64,000 bases of DNA from Oscillospiraceae bacterium (GCA_015068135.1 SVLB01000004.1:1-64000); one strand, 5' to 3'. Positions 45,299 through 55,807 are shown, numbered from the stretch's first letter. Made by a program: numbers and translations. The notes: generated from the sequence alone by a model not told the origin.

Positions 45299-46420
45299 GT
45301 GGCAAGAAATACCAGAGCCAAGAAAAGCGAAGCCCCCAAGGTAGATGTGGGCGCTGAGATCTTTGCCAGCCTGCGTGAGCTGGAGAAGATCAAGGGAATT
45401 CCCGTAGATTATATGGTCGACCGCCTGAAGCAGGCGCTGACCAACGCATACCGGAAGGACCGGGAAGACAATAAGGATGTTCCCGCCGAGAACGTGGTGG
45501 TGGACCTGAGCGAAAAGGGTCTTTCCATGTACCAGGTCAAGACCGCTGTGGAAGAGGTGGAGGACGCCGCTGTGCAGATGCATATCGATGCCGCCCGGAA
45601 CCTGAACCCCAATGTCCAGCCCGGTGACACGGTGACCATCCCCGTGGACATTGACAAGTTCGGCCGCATTGCCGCGCAGACCGCCAAGCAGGTGGTGATC
45701 CAGGGCATCCGTGAGGCAGAGCGGGGTGCTATTTATGAAAGCTACTCCTCCAAATCCCAGGAGCTGCTTACCGCAACGGTCCAGCGCGTGGATCCCACCG
45801 GTGATGTATTTGTGGAGATCGGTCAGGGCAACGAAAAGAGCGATGCTGTCCTGCGCACCGGTGAGCAGATCCCCGGCGAGAGCTACGAGCCCGGTGACCT
45901 GATCCGTGTGTATGTGCTGGAGGTCCACCGTATGGGCCGCGGTCCTATGGTCCAGGTCTCCCGTACCCATCCCAATGTGGTGCGCAGACTCTTTGAGCTG
46001 GAGACTCCCGAGATCGCAGAGGGTCAGGTGGAGATCCGCAATATCGCCCGTGAGGCCGGTTCCCGGAGCAAGATCGCTGTCCGGGCCGCTATGGAGGGCG
46101 TGGATCCCGTGGGCGCCTGCGTTGGTCCCAGAGGCGGACGTGTGGCAGCCGTTGTGGACGAGCTGTGCGGTGAGAAGATCGACATCGTGGTTTGGAGCGA
46201 GGATCCCTGCGAGTATGTCAAGGCCGCGCTGAGCCCTGCGGATGTGGTTTCCGTGACACCTGTGCCCGGTCAGAAGGCCTGCCGTGTGGTGGTGCCTGAC
46301 GATCAGCTGAGCCTTGCCATTGGCAAGGAGGGACAGAATGCCCGCCTGGCTGCCCGTTTGACCGGCTATAAGATCGACATCAAGCCCGTTTCCGCAGTGC
46401 AGGAAACTGAGGCGGAGTGA
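45299..46420 (+). CDS. nusA: transcription termination/antitermination protein NusA
   Basis: GTG start; VDPVGACVGPRGGRVAAVVDELCGEKIDIVVWSED; KH domains. Confidence 0.95.
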   Translation: MARNTRAKKSEAPKVDVGAEIFASLRELEKIKGIPVDYMVDRLKQALTNAYRKDREDNKDVPAENVVVDLSEKGLSMYQVKTAVEEVEDAAVQMHIDAARNLNPNVQPGDTVTIPVDIDKFGRIAAQTAKQVVIQGIREAERGAIYESYSSKSQELLTATVQRVDPTGDVFVEIGQGNEKSDAVLRTGEQIPGESYEPGDLIRVYVLEVHRMGRGPMVQVSRTHPNVVRRLFELETPEIAEGQVEIRNIAREAGSRSKIAVRAAMEGVDPVGACVGPRGGRVAAVVDELCGEKIDIVVWSEDPCEYVKAALSPADVVSVTPVPGQKACRVVVPDDQLSLAIGKEGQNARLAARLTGYKIDIKPVSAVQETEAE

Positions 46421-46449
46421 TCCGACCCCACTGAAAAGGAGGGTTTTTT

Positions 46450-46722
46450 ATGCAAAAGAAGATCCCTCAGCGGCAGTGTATGGGCTGCCGGGAGCGCATG
46501 GCTAAAAAGGAACTGATCCGTGTGGTACGGGGTACCGACGGCACAGTGAACCTGGATTTTTCCGGAAAGCAAAACGGCCGTGGCGCATATATCTGTCCGA
46601 AAATGGAATGTTTGATCCGTGCCCGGAAGTCCAATGCCCTGGCAAGAAGCCTGGAAACGGAGATCCCCCCGGAGGTCTACGACCGCCTGGAAAAGGAAAT
46701 GGAGGCCGCAGACAATGGATAG
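46450..46722 (+). CDS. rnpM: RNase P modulator RnpM (YlxR)
   Basis: KIPQRQCMGCRERMAKKELIRVVR...GRGAYICPKMECL. Confidence 0.93.
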   Translation: MQKKIPQRQCMGCRERMAKKELIRVVRGTDGTVNLDFSGKQNGRGAYICPKMECLIRARKSNALARSLETEIPPEVYDRLEKEMEAADNG

Positions 46723-47137
46723 AGCCTTGAATTATATGGCCCTGGCCCGGAAGGCGGGTCTGATCGAGCTGGGAGAGGAGCCGGTGGGTGCTGCCGCAAG
46801 AGGGCACCATGCAAGACTGGTGCTGGTGGCGTCCGATGCTTCGGATCATACCTGGCGCAGAGCCCAAAGCTATGTGGCCGGTACCCCCCAGCAGCTGATC
46901 CGGACACCCTATGACAAAGATCAGATGGGACAGGCTGTGGGCAGATCCAGCCTTGCCATGGCGGCGTTTACCGATGCGGCAATGGCACTGGCCTTTGTGA
47001 AGGCCCTGGGTCAGCCGGAGGTCTATGCCAAGGTGCTGGAAGCTTTGGAGCAGAAGACCCAGCGGCTGCAGCAGCGCAAGGATGAGGAGAAGGCCCATAA
47101 GCGCAATGTCAGGCAGGGCCGTCGCAGGAAGAATTGA
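46715..47137 (+). CDS. L7Ae-like ribosomal protein family (YlxQ)
   Basis: YMALARKAGLIELGEEPVGAAARGHHARLVLVASDASDHT; operon position. Confidence 0.85.
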   Translation: MDRALNYMALARKAGLIELGEEPVGAAARGHHARLVLVASDASDHTWRRAQSYVAGTPQQLIRTPYDKDQMGQAVGRSSLAMAAFTDAAMALAFVKALGQPEVYAKVLEALEQKTQRLQQRKDEEKAHKRNVRQGRRRKN

Positions 47138-47156
47138 TCACGGAGGTGCGTAGTAT

Positions 47157-49508
47157 ATGAGTTTAGTGAAGTATCGATTGAAAGAGGTCGCCACCGATTT
47201 CGGTGTCACCCCTAAGGATATTGCTCAGATCATGGAGCAGTTTTTTGAAAAGCCCAAGTCTAACACGCAGGTGCTGACCGAGGAAGAGCTGAACGTTATT
47301 TTTGACGTAATGACGGCAAGAAATCAGATTGCTGATATTTCTGTGGTTTTTGCTGTCAAGCCCAAGGAGGAGCCCAAGGAGGAGCCTAAGGCAGAACCCC
47401 AGGAGGCCCCCAAGGAAGAGCCCAAGGCAGAGGCTAAGGCAGAGACCAAGCCCCAGCCCAAGCCCCAGCAGCCCAAGGAGGAGAAGCCCGCAAAGCCCCA
47501 GAAGCCCGCAGAGCCGGAGCGCAAGCGGGAGCGCCGGGTGGTGGATACCTCTGCGGTCCAGGTGAACGCCAACCGCTTTGCCGATGTTGACAATCTGGTA
47601 AGTGAGCGTGTGCAGAATTACCAGGGCGGTAAGCAGCGCATCGGCGGCAAGAAGGGCCAGCAGCAGAATAAGAAGGACAATAAGTTCAAGGGCAACAAGG
47701 CCCGCAACGAGGAGCAGGAGAAGATGCGCCGCCTGCAGATGGAGGTGGCCCGGAAGGCTCCCGTTACCGTAAAGATCCCCGACGAGATCACCGTGGGTGA
47801 GCTGGCAAGCCGGATGAAGAAGACTGCCGGTGAGGTCATCAAGTGCCTGATGCAAAACGGTGTGATGGCCGGTATCAATCAGACCATCGATTTCGATACC
47901 GCCGAGTATGTTGCCACGGAAATGGGCTGTAAGGTAGAAAAGGAAATCACCGTGACCATCGAGGAGCGGATCATTGACGACCATGTGGACTCTGCCGAGG
48001 AGCTGGAGACCCGTGCCCCCGTTGTGGTGGTCATGGGCCACGTTGACCACGGTAAGACCTCCACCTTGGACGCCATCCGGAAGACCTCCGTCACAGCCGG
48101 TGAGGCCGGCGGCATCACCCAGCACATCGGTGCGTATACGGTGGATGTGAACGGCAATATGGTCACCTTCCTGGATACTCCCGGTCACGCCGCCTTTACT
48201 TCCATGCGTGCCCGTGGTGCCAAGAGCACCGATATCGCCATCCTGGTGGTGGCTGCTGACGACGGCATTATGCCGCAGACTGTGGAATCCATCAACCATG
48301 CCAAGGCTGCGGAGGTGCCCATCATCGTTGCCATCAACAAGATGGATAAGCCCACTGCCAACCCCGACAAGATCAAAGAGCAGCTGACCAAGTATGACCT
48401 GATCCCGGAGGAGTGGGGCGGCGATACCATTATCGTGCCTATCTCCGCTAAGACCGGTATGGGTCTGGATGATCTGCTGGAAATGGTCATTCTGACCGCC
48501 GAGGTCCAGGAGCTGAAGGCCAACCCCAACCGCCGTGCCAAGGGTACGGTCATCGAGGCCCGTCTGGACAAGACCCGTGGTCCTATCGCCACCTTGCTGG
48601 TGCAGAACGGTACCTTGAAGCAGGGCGATATCGTCATTGCCGGTACTGCTGTGGGCAGAGTCCGTGTGATGACCAACGATAAGGGCCGTACTGTGAAGAC
48701 TGCCGGTCCTTCCGTACCTGTGGAGATCACCGGCCTTGCGGAGGTCCCCGCTCCCGGTGACGAGTTCAACGCCGTTATCGACGAGCGTATGGCCCGTGAG
48801 CTGGTGGAGCAGCGGAAGCAGGCCGCCAAGGATGCCGCCGCCAACGCACTGCAGAAGGTCACTTTGGACAACCTCTTTGCCAAGATGCAGGAGGGCGAGA
48901 TGAAGGAGCTGCCTCTGATCGTCAAGGCGGACGTCCAGGGCTCTGCCGAGGCTGTGAAGGCTTCTTTGGAGAAGATCTCCAATGAGGAGGTCCGTGTCCG
49001 TGTCATCCACACCGGTGTGGGTGCCATCAACGAGTCCGATATTCTGCTGGCTTCCACTGCCGGTGCCATTATCGTGGGCTTTAACGTTCGTCCTGATGCC
49101 GCCGCTGCCGTCAACGGTCAGCGTGCCGGTGTGGATATGCGCTTCTACCGGGTGATCTACGATGCCATCGATGAGATCGAGGCTGCCATGAAGGGCATGC
49201 TGGCTCCCAAGTTCAAGGAGGCTGTCATCGGTCATGCCGAGGTGCGTATGACCTACAAGGTGTCCGCTGTTGGTACCATTGCCGGTTGTATGGTCAAGGA
49301 CGGCAAGGTCACAAGAGATGCCCAGGTCCGCGTGCTCCGTGACAATATCGTCATCCACGAGGGCGAAGTGGGCTCCTTGCAGCGTTTCAAGGACCAGGCC
49401 AAGGAAGTTACCGCCGGTTTTGAGTGCGGTATGAGCATCGCCAAGTACAATGATATCAAGGAAGGCGATATCTTCGAGTGCTTCGTGATGGAAGAAGTAA
49501 AACAATAA
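47157..49508 (+). CDS. infB: translation initiation factor IF-2
   Basis: [47 protein letters not shown]. Confidence 0.97.
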   Translation: MSLVKYRLKEVATDFGVTPKDIAQIMEQFFEKPKSNTQVLTEEELNVIFDVMTARNQIADISVVFAVKPKEEPKEEPKAEPQEAPKEEPKAEAKAETKPQPKPQQPKEEKPAKPQKPAEPERKRERRVVDTSAVQVNANRFADVDNLVSERVQNYQGGKQRIGGKKGQQQNKKDNKFKGNKARNEEQEKMRRLQMEVARKAPVTVKIPDEITVGELASRMKKTAGEVIKCLMQNGVMAGINQTIDFDTAEYVATEMGCKVEKEITVTIEERIIDDHVDSAEELETRAPVVVVMGHVDHGKTSTLDAIRKTSVTAGEAGGITQHIGAYTVDVNGNMVTFLDTPGHAAFTSMRARGAKSTDIAILVVAADDGIMPQTVESINHAKAAEVPIIVAINKMDKPTANPDKIKEQLTKYDLIPEEWGGDTIIVPISAKTGMGLDDLLEMVILTAEVQELKANPNRRAKGTVIEARLDKTRGPIATLLVQNGTLKQGDIVIAGTAVGRVRVMTNDKGRTVKTAGPSVPVEITGLAEVPAPGDEFNAVIDERMARELVEQRKQAAKDAAANALQKVTLDNLFAKMQEGEMKELPLIVKADVQGSAEAVKASLEKISNEEVRVRVIHTGVGAINESDILLASTAGAIIVGFNVRPDAAAAVNGQRAGVDMRFYRVIYDAIDEIEAAMKGMLAPKFKEAVIGHAEVRMTYKVSAVGTIAGCMVKDGKVTRDAQVRVLRDNIVIHEGEVGSLQRFKDQAKEVTAGFECGMSIAKYNDIKEGDIFECFVMEEVKQ

Positions 49509-49564
49509 AATAGCTTCTGCCGCACCGCATTTGCGGCGCGGCAGAAACTTTGCGGGAAAAATGT

Positions 49565-49751
49565 AAATTCCGGTTTATCGCGCTGTTGTTTCGTAGGGCG
49601 GGGTCATGACCCCGCCGCCCCCAAATTGCATCGCAAAGGAAATACGTAATGATCGCCTGACGGCGATATGGTTTTGCCACAGGCAAAATCATTGGCGGGG
49701 TCATGACCCCGCCCTACGCATGCAGTGCAACAGCCCGACAAACCGAAATTT
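49565..49751. repeat. shell-type intergenic element, copy S3 (filled)
   Basis: AAATTCCGGTTTATCGCGCTGTTGTTTCGTAGGG...CCCTACG...CAACAGCCCGACAAACCGAAATTT; inner GCGGGGTCATGACCCCGC hairpins. Confidence 0.75.
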
Positions 49752-49768
49752 GAAAAGGAGTGTGCTTT

Positions 49769-50137
49769 ATGGCATCTAATCGAATTGGAAGGATCAATGA
49801 GGAGATCCAGAAGGAGCTGGCATCCCTGCTCCGGAATTTGAAGGATCCCCGTGTCCAGAATACCATGATCTCCATTACCCATGTGCAGACCACCCCGGAT
49901 CTGCGCTATGCCAAGGTTTTTGTGAGCTTCCTGGAGGAAGGCAAGGCCGCCGATGCCCTGAAGGGGCTGAAGTCTGCCGGCGGTTATCTGCGCCGGGAGC
50001 TGGGCAGAGCTCTGCAGCTGCGCTACACGCCGGAGCTGGTTTGGGAACTGGATGATTCCATTACCTACGGCGCCAAAATGATGAAGCTCATCAATTCTCT
50101 GGAGGTAAAAAACGATGACGGAACTGACGAGGATTGA
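49769..50137 (+). CDS. rbfA: 30S ribosome-binding factor RbfA
   Basis: NRIGRINEEIQKELASLLRNLKDPRVQNTMISITHVQTTPDLRYAKVFVS. Confidence 0.95.
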   Translation: MASNRIGRINEEIQKELASLLRNLKDPRVQNTMISITHVQTTPDLRYAKVFVSFLEEGKAADALKGLKSAGGYLRRELGRALQLRYTPELVWELDDSITYGAKMMKLINSLEVKNDDGTDED

Positions 50138-51074
50138 GTGCGCCGACTGGTTTTTGGACCGGGACCGGTTTGTGATATTGACCCACCGCAAGCCTGACGG
50201 GGATACCCTGGGCTCTGCGGCAGGTCTTTGCCGTGGTCTGCGGCTTTTGGGCAAGACGGCCCATGTTTTGGAAAATCCCGAGGTGACCCCGCTGTTTGCT
50301 CCTTTAATGGAAGGATTATGTAAACCTGAACCGGAGGAGGGCGATCTGCTGGTGGCGGTGGACGTTGCCGCGGATACCATGTTCCCCCGGGCATGGGATG
50401 CTTTGAAAAACAGCATCGATCTGCGGATCGATCATCACGGCTCGGGCCGGGAATATACCCCTGTAGAGTTGGTGGAGTCGGACAGTGCCTCCTGCGCCGA
50501 GATCATTTGGGAGGTCCTTTTGGAAATGGGGCTGGAACCCGATGAAAAATGCGCTGAGGCTATCTATGTGGGCGTTTCCACAGATACCGGCTGCTTCCGG
50601 TTTGCCAACACCAATGCCCATACCTTTGATGTGGCGGGAGACTGCGCCGCCGCCGGTGCGGACATCTTCGACTGGAACCGCCGTCTGTTTGATACCAATT
50701 CTCTGGAAAAGCTGCGCCTGCAGGGCTGGGTGGCAGAGCATACCAAGCTGTTCTGTGACGGAACCCTGGCGATCTGCGCTTTGCCCAGATCTGTGGAGAA
50801 GGCGCTGAATGTGGACGAGGATGATTTGGGCAACCTCTCCTCCTTTATCCGCACCATTGAGGGTGTGTGCATGGCGGCCCTGCTCCGGGAGACGGATTCT
50901 GAGAACAACACCAAGGTATCTGTCCGGGCGATCCCCGGCTACAATGCCGCCGCTGTCTGCGAGGTATTTGGCGGCGGCGGTCATGCCGGTGCCGCCGGGT
51001 GCAGTGTCAGGCTTTCCATGGAGGAGGCCATCACTGCCGTGGAAAAGGCAATGCTGGATTGGGTGAACAGCTGA
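50115..51074 (+). CDS. nrnA: DHH-family phosphoesterase (NrnA-like oligoribonuclease/pAp phosphatase)
   Basis: THRKPDGDTLGSAAGL, DVAADTMF, IDHHGSG, FGGGGHAGAAGCSV. Confidence 0.9.
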   Translation: MTELTRIECADWFLDRDRFVILTHRKPDGDTLGSAAGLCRGLRLLGKTAHVLENPEVTPLFAPLMEGLCKPEPEEGDLLVAVDVAADTMFPRAWDALKNSIDLRIDHHGSGREYTPVELVESDSASCAEIIWEVLLEMGLEPDEKCAEAIYVGVSTDTGCFRFANTNAHTFDVAGDCAAAGADIFDWNRRLFDTNSLEKLRLQGWVAEHTKLFCDGTLAICALPRSVEKALNVDEDDLGNLSSFIRTIEGVCMAALLRETDSENNTKVSVRAIPGYNAAAVCEVFGGGGHAGAAGCSVRLSMEEAITAVEKAMLDWVNS

Positions 51075-51934
51075 TGGATGGGATCGTGATCGTGGACAAG
51101 CCTGAGGGCTGGACCAGCCAGGACGTGACCGCAAAGCTTCGGGGGGTGTTTGCTACCCGGAGGATCGGCCATGGCGGCACCCTGGATCCCATGGCTACCG
51201 GTGTTCTGCCGGTGTTTGTGGGCAGAGCCACCCGTGGGGTGGAGTTTTTTGAGCACGCGGAAAAAACCTATGAGGCCACCATCCGGTTGGGGCTGACCAC
51301 GGATACGGAGGATATTACCGGAACGGTCCTGGAGGAACGGGAAGCGGAGATCTCCGAAGGAGAATTTTTAGGGATTTTGGAGAAGTTCCGCGGACAGATC
51401 CAACAGATCCCTCCCATGTATTCTGCTCTGAAGGTGGGGGGGCAGAAGCTGTGCGACCTGGCCCGGAAGGGCAGGGAGGTGGAGCGCAAGCCCCGCACCA
51501 TTACCATCCATAAGCTGGAATGCCTGGAATTTTCCGGGAAAACCGCAAGGCTTTTGGTCCACTGCTCCAAGGGGACCTATATCCGGACTTTGTGCAAGGA
51601 TATCGGAGAGGCGTTGGGCTGTGGGGGCTGTATGCAGGCTCTGCGCAGAGTCAGCGCAGGGGATTATACCATCGACGAGGCAGTGCCCCTTGAGACCCTC
51701 ATCCAGACCCGGCAGCCGGAAGCCTACCTTCGGAATGTGGATACCCTGTTTTTCGGTTATCCTGAATACCGCCTTACCCCCAACCAGGAAAAACGGTGCC
51801 GCAACGGCAACAGCTTTTCCATCGCTTTGGCGGATGGCACCTACCGGGCCTATGGGCAAAATGGAGAATTCTTAATGCTCGCCCAGGTAAAAGACGGTGT
51901 TATGTCAACCGTAAAAAGCTTTTTTGCAGTATAA
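51074..51934 (+). CDS. truB: tRNA pseudouridine(55) synthase
   Basis: DGIVIVDKPEGWTSQDV, RIGHGGTLDPMATGVLPVFVGRATR, CSKGTYIRTLCKDIGEALG. Confidence 0.96.
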   Translation: MDGIVIVDKPEGWTSQDVTAKLRGVFATRRIGHGGTLDPMATGVLPVFVGRATRGVEFFEHAEKTYEATIRLGLTTDTEDITGTVLEEREAEISEGEFLGILEKFRGQIQQIPPMYSALKVGGQKLCDLARKGREVERKPRTITIHKLECLEFSGKTARLLVHCSKGTYIRTLCKDIGEALGCGGCMQALRRVSAGDYTIDEAVPLETLIQTRQPEAYLRNVDTLFFGYPEYRLTPNQEKRCRNGNSFSIALADGTYRAYGQNGEFLMLAQVKDGVMSTVKSFFAV

Positions 51935-52135
51935 ATTCCAATTGATTGCGCTGTTTATCGCTGGTCTTGTAGGGACCGCCGTCCCCGGCGGTCCGAAACA
52001 AAATCGGGGCTCGATGCACCGATTTTGTTAATGTTGCCCCCATTGGCTTGCACCGAACTGCCGCTTCGCGGAGCGGACCGCCGAGGACGGCGGTCCCTAC
52101 AATGCCCTGCCCAACAGCCCGATAAACCGGTATTT
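51933..52135. repeat. shell-type intergenic element, copy S4 (filled)
   Basis: AAATTCCAATTGATTGCGCTGTTTATCG...GTAGGG ... CCCTAC...CAACAGCCCGATAAACCGGTATTT; overlaps truB TAA. Confidence 0.7.
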
Positions 52136-52145
52136 GAGGAACATT

Positions 52146-53033
52146 ATGGAAAAAAAGAAGATTTACGCATTGGGCTTCTTTGATGGGGTTCATTTGGGAC
52201 ATCAGGCCCTTTTGGAGGCCTGCTGTACTTTGGCGAAGTCCCAGGGGCTGGAATCTGCGGTGCTGACCTTTGATACCCACCCCCAATCCCTGGTTTTGGG
52301 CCATGCGCCGGTGCTGATCAACCACAGTGCGGATCGGGCAAGGCTGCTGCGGGATTTCGGGATCGACCGGGTCGATACCGTCCGCTTTGACCGGCAGACC
52401 ATGTCCATGCCCTGGCAGGAATTTTTCCGATATTTGCTGGAGGAATACCATGCCGCCGGGATCGTGTGCGGAGATGATTTCCGCTTTGGCTACAGAGGAG
52501 AGGGCAATGCCCAAAGACTCTGCGAGGCCTGCGCCCGGGCCGGGATCCCCTGCATCGTGGTGCCGGAACGGACCCGGGAAGGCGTCCGGGTGTCCTCCAC
52601 CCATATCCGGGGCCTGATCGAAAATGGAAAAATGGAGGAGGCGGTGTCCTTTTTGGGACATCCCCATGTGCTGACCGGGCAGGTGGTCTCCGGGCGAAGA
52701 CTGGGCAGGACCATTGGCGTTCCAACTGCAAATTTGTTGCTGCCGGAGGGGGTCATCGTACCGAAGTTCGGCGTGTATGCCTGCCGGGTTCAGGTGGACG
52801 GCTGTGATTACCCGGCGGTGACCAATGTGGGGACTCGGCCTACGGTGGGCGGTCACCGGGTCACGGTGGAGCCCTGGATCCTGGATTTTGAGGGGGATCT
52901 GTACGGCAAAACCGTCACGTTGCAGTTTTATAAATTCCTGCGCCCGGAGGAGAAATTCCCCTCTTTGGAGGCTTTGCAGGGAGAGATTCTGAAAAATGCC
53001 GCGCAAACCAGGGAATTTTTTGAAAATTATTGA
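52146..53033 (+). CDS. ribF: bifunctional riboflavin kinase/FAD synthetase
   Basis: ALGFFDGVHLGHQALLE; GRTIGVPTANL; TNVGTRPTVGG. Confidence 0.95.
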   Translation: MEKKKIYALGFFDGVHLGHQALLEACCTLAKSQGLESAVLTFDTHPQSLVLGHAPVLINHSADRARLLRDFGIDRVDTVRFDRQTMSMPWQEFFRYLLEEYHAAGIVCGDDFRFGYRGEGNAQRLCEACARAGIPCIVVPERTREGVRVSSTHIRGLIENGKMEEAVSFLGHPHVLTGQVVSGRRLGRTIGVPTANLLLPEGVIVPKFGVYACRVQVDGCDYPAVTNVGTRPTVGGHRVTVEPWILDFEGDLYGKTVTLQFYKFLRPEEKFPSLEALQGEILKNAAQTREFFENY

Positions 53034-53041
53034 AATTTTCC

Positions 53042-53070
53042 TTTACATTTGGGAAAACTTATGCTAAGAT
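53042..53070 (+). promoter_or_regulatory. promoter of rpsO
   Basis: TTTACA-17 nt-TAAGAT. Confidence 0.6.
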
Positions 53071-53195
53071 AGTCAGGCTGGCTAAAAGCCGGAATTTTGC
53101 AATGCCCTTTGCTCAGCTGTGGGACAACGCCAAAACGGCATTCCACTGACCCCTGCTTGGCATTTGGGAAATCATTTTGAAAGGTGGAAAACACA

Positions 53196-53462
53196 ATGAT
53201 CCTCAAGGAAAAGAAGACTCAGGTTATCCTGGACAACGCTACGCACGAAGGCGATACCGGTTCTCCCGAGGTGCAGATCGCTATTCTGACTGCCCGCATC
53301 AATGAGCTGACCGATCACCTGCGTGTCCACAAGCACGACAACCACTCCCGTCGTGGTCTGCTGATGATGGTTGGTAAGCGCCGCAACATGCTGGACTATC
53401 TGGCAAAGAAGGACATCAACCGTTACCGTGCTATTATCGCCAAGCTGGGTATCCGTAAGTAA
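53196..53462 (+). CDS. rpsO: 30S ribosomal protein S15
   Basis: [48 protein letters not shown]. Confidence 0.97.
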   Translation: MILKEKKTQVILDNATHEGDTGSPEVQIAILTARINELTDHLRVHKHDNHSRRGLLMMVGKRRNMLDYLAKKDINRYRAIIAKLGIRK

Positions 53463-53470
53463 TCTACAAA

Positions 53471-53496
53471 AAGGGCGACTTCTGTCGCCCTTTTTT
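53471..53496 (+). terminator. intrinsic terminator after rpsO
   Basis: AAGGGCGAC-ttct-GTCGCCCTTTTTT. Confidence 0.85.
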
Positions 53497-53541
53497 CCGC
53501 AGCGGCTCTTTTGCTGTGGGAAAGTAAGGTAAGAAATCAAT

Positions 53542-53609
53542 GGGAGGCTATTTTAGCAGTTGAAAGTGATGTTGAATTTCAACATTAGTTTCAAGTGCTA
53601 AAACCTCCC
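53542..53609 (+). promoter_or_regulatory. 68-nt hairpin in pnp leader
   Basis: GGGAGG(cta)TTTTAGCA(g)TTGAAA(gtga)TGTTG-aattt-CAACA(ttag)TTTCAA(g)TGCTAAAACCTCCC. Confidence 0.75.
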
Positions 53610-53638
53610 GAAATACAAAAAATTTAGGAGGTAACACA

Positions 53639-55762
53639 ATGATTACTCGCAAACAGTATCCCAACCATCACGTTTACGAGATGGAGATCGGCGGCCGTCC
53701 CTTTACCGTGGAAACCGGTAAGGTGGCAGAGCTTGCCAACGCCGAATGCATCTGCCGCTACGGCGACACCGTGGTGCTGACTACCTGCACCTGCAACCCC
53801 ATTCCCAAGGCCGGTATCGACTACTTCCCTCTGACCATCGAGTTTGAGGAGAGAATGTACTCCGTGGGCCGTATTCCCGGCTCCTTCAACCGCCGTGAGG
53901 GCAAGCCCTCCGACCGCGGCATTCTCAACAGCCGTATCATCGACCGCCCCATGCGTCCTCTCTTTGACGAGGAGCTGCGCAACGACACTGTGGTCACCTG
54001 CACTGTCCTTGCCAACGACTTTGAAAACCCCGTAGAGGTGGTCGCTTCCCTGGGCGCCTCCATCGCCATCGCTTCTTCCGATGTGCCCTGGAACGGACCC
54101 GTTGCCACCACCAACGTGGCTTACGTGAACGGTCAGTACGTGGTCAACCCCTCCGCTGAGGAGCGGGATGCCTGCGAGTGCTTCGTGTGCATCGCCTCCA
54201 CCTTCGAGAAGGTGGTCATGATCGAGACCGAGGCCAACGAGGCTCCGGAGCCCATCGTGCTGGAGTGCATCCGCGTTGCCCACGAGACCAATATGGAGAT
54301 CGTGAAGTTCATCAACGGCATCGTTGCTGAGATCGGCAAGCCCAAGTTCACCTTCGAGAAGGCCGCTGTGAACCACGACCTGCTGGACGACCTGATCGCC
54401 TACGGCCTGGGTCAGATCGAGTACGCGCTGGACACCGACGACAAGAATGTCCGTGAGGAGCGCCTGACTGCCGCCCGTCTGGACTTCCAGGAGAAGTTCG
54501 GCGAGAAGTACGAGGATTTCGAGACCCATATCGAGGTCTGCCTCTACAAGATGCAGAAGAAGGTCGTCAAGAAGTGGCTGCTTCAGGGCAAGCGCGTGGA
54601 CGGCCGCGGCATGGACGATATCCGTCCTTTGGATGCCGAGGTGGGCATTCTCCCCAGAGTGCACGGCTCCGGCCTGTTCTCCCGTGGTCAGACCCAGGTG
54701 CTGTCCATCTGCACCCTGAATACGCTGTCTGCCGCTCAGAAGCTGGATACCATCTATCCTGAGGAGAACAGACGCTATATCCATCACTATAACTTCCCCT
54801 CCTTCTCCACCGGCGAAGCCCGTGCGGCCCGTTCCACCTCCCGTCGTGAGATCGGTCACGGTGCTTTGGCTGAGAAGGCTCTGCTTCCCGTGATCCCCAG
54901 TGTTGAGGAGTTCCCCTACGCCATCCGTGTGGTGTCCGAGGTGCTGTCCTCCAACGGTTCTACCTCCCAGGGCTCCATCTGCGGTTCTACCCTGGCTCTG
55001 ATGGATGCCGGCGTGCCCATCAAGCGGCCCGTTGCCGGTATTTCCTGCGGCCTGATCTCCGACCAGGAGACCGGCGAGTGGAGAACCTTCACCGATATCC
55101 AGGGTGTTGAGGACTTCCACGGCGAAATGGACTTCAAGGTTGCCGGTACCACCGAGGGTATCACTGCTATTCAGATGGACCTGAAGAACAAGGGTCTGAC
55201 CATGGAGATCATTGCCGATGCTCTGGAGCGCTGCCGTCAGGCTCGTCTGACCATCCTCCATGAGGTGATGCTGCCCTGCATCCCCGAGCCCCGTGCAGAG
55301 GTTTCCGAGTACGCCCCCAAGATGATCTCCATGAAGATCCCCGTGGACAAGATCCGCGAGGTCATCGGCTCCGGCGGCAAGACCATTCAGAAGATCTGTG
55401 CCGATACCGGTGCCAAGGTGGACATTGATGACGACGGCTCCGTCTTCATCTCCGCTGTGGATTCCGCTGCCGCTTACGCCGCCAAGAAGATGGTGGACGA
55501 TATCTGCTTCGTTCCCGAGGTTGGCAAGCTGTACTACGGCAAGGTCGTCCGCATCCTGCCCATCGGCGCCTTCGTTGAGATCGCTCCCGGCCACGACGGC
55601 ATGGTGCACATCTCCAAGCTGGAGAACCGCCGTGTGGAAAAGGTCGAGGACGTGCTGAACCTGGGCGACATGACTTGGGTGAAGTTCATGGGCTTCGACG
55701 AGAAGGGCCGTGCAAACTTCAGCCGCAAGGATGCCCTGAAGGAAATGGCCGAAAACGCCTGA
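53639..55762 (+). CDS. pnp: polyribonucleotide nucleotidyltransferase
   Basis: PNPase core with IREVIGSGGKTIQKICADTGAKVDIDDDGSVFIS (KH) and S1 domain. Confidence 0.97.
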   Translation: MITRKQYPNHHVYEMEIGGRPFTVETGKVAELANAECICRYGDTVVLTTCTCNPIPKAGIDYFPLTIEFEERMYSVGRIPGSFNRREGKPSDRGILNSRIIDRPMRPLFDEELRNDTVVTCTVLANDFENPVEVVASLGASIAIASSDVPWNGPVATTNVAYVNGQYVVNPSAEERDACECFVCIASTFEKVVMIETEANEAPEPIVLECIRVAHETNMEIVKFINGIVAEIGKPKFTFEKAAVNHDLLDDLIAYGLGQIEYALDTDDKNVREERLTAARLDFQEKFGEKYEDFETHIEVCLYKMQKKVVKKWLLQGKRVDGRGMDDIRPLDAEVGILPRVHGSGLFSRGQTQVLSICTLNTLSAAQKLDTIYPEENRRYIHHYNFPSFSTGEARAARSTSRREIGHGALAEKALLPVIPSVEEFPYAIRVVSEVLSSNGSTSQGSICGSTLALMDAGVPIKRPVAGISCGLISDQETGEWRTFTDIQGVEDFHGEMDFKVAGTTEGITAIQMDLKNKGLTMEIIADALERCRQARLTILHEVMLPCIPEPRAEVSEYAPKMISMKIPVDKIREVIGSGGKTIQKICADTGAKVDIDDDGSVFISAVDSAAAYAAKKMVDDICFVPEVGKLYYGKVVRILPIGAFVEIAPGHDGMVHISKLENRRVEKVEDVLNLGDMTWVKFMGFDEKGRANFSRKDALKEMAENA

Positions 55763-55772
55763 TAAAAATACC

Positions 55773-55807
55773 AAAAAGGACGTGACCGGTTTGGTCACGT
55801 CCTTTTT
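55773..55807 (+). terminator. intrinsic terminator after pnp
   Basis: AAAAAGGACGTGACC-ggttt-GGTCACGTCCTTTTT. Confidence 0.85.

Noticed and set aside
47358-47540. Repetitive Lys/Glu/Pro-coding stretch in infB
   Set aside because: Low-complexity linkers near the IF-2 N-terminus are common; not a novel repeat element.
47163-49505. 780-aa minus-strand ORF antisense to infB
   Set aside because: Low-complexity His/Gly/Leu-rich shadow translation of a conserved plus-strand gene with strong codon bias; no SD or family resemblance.
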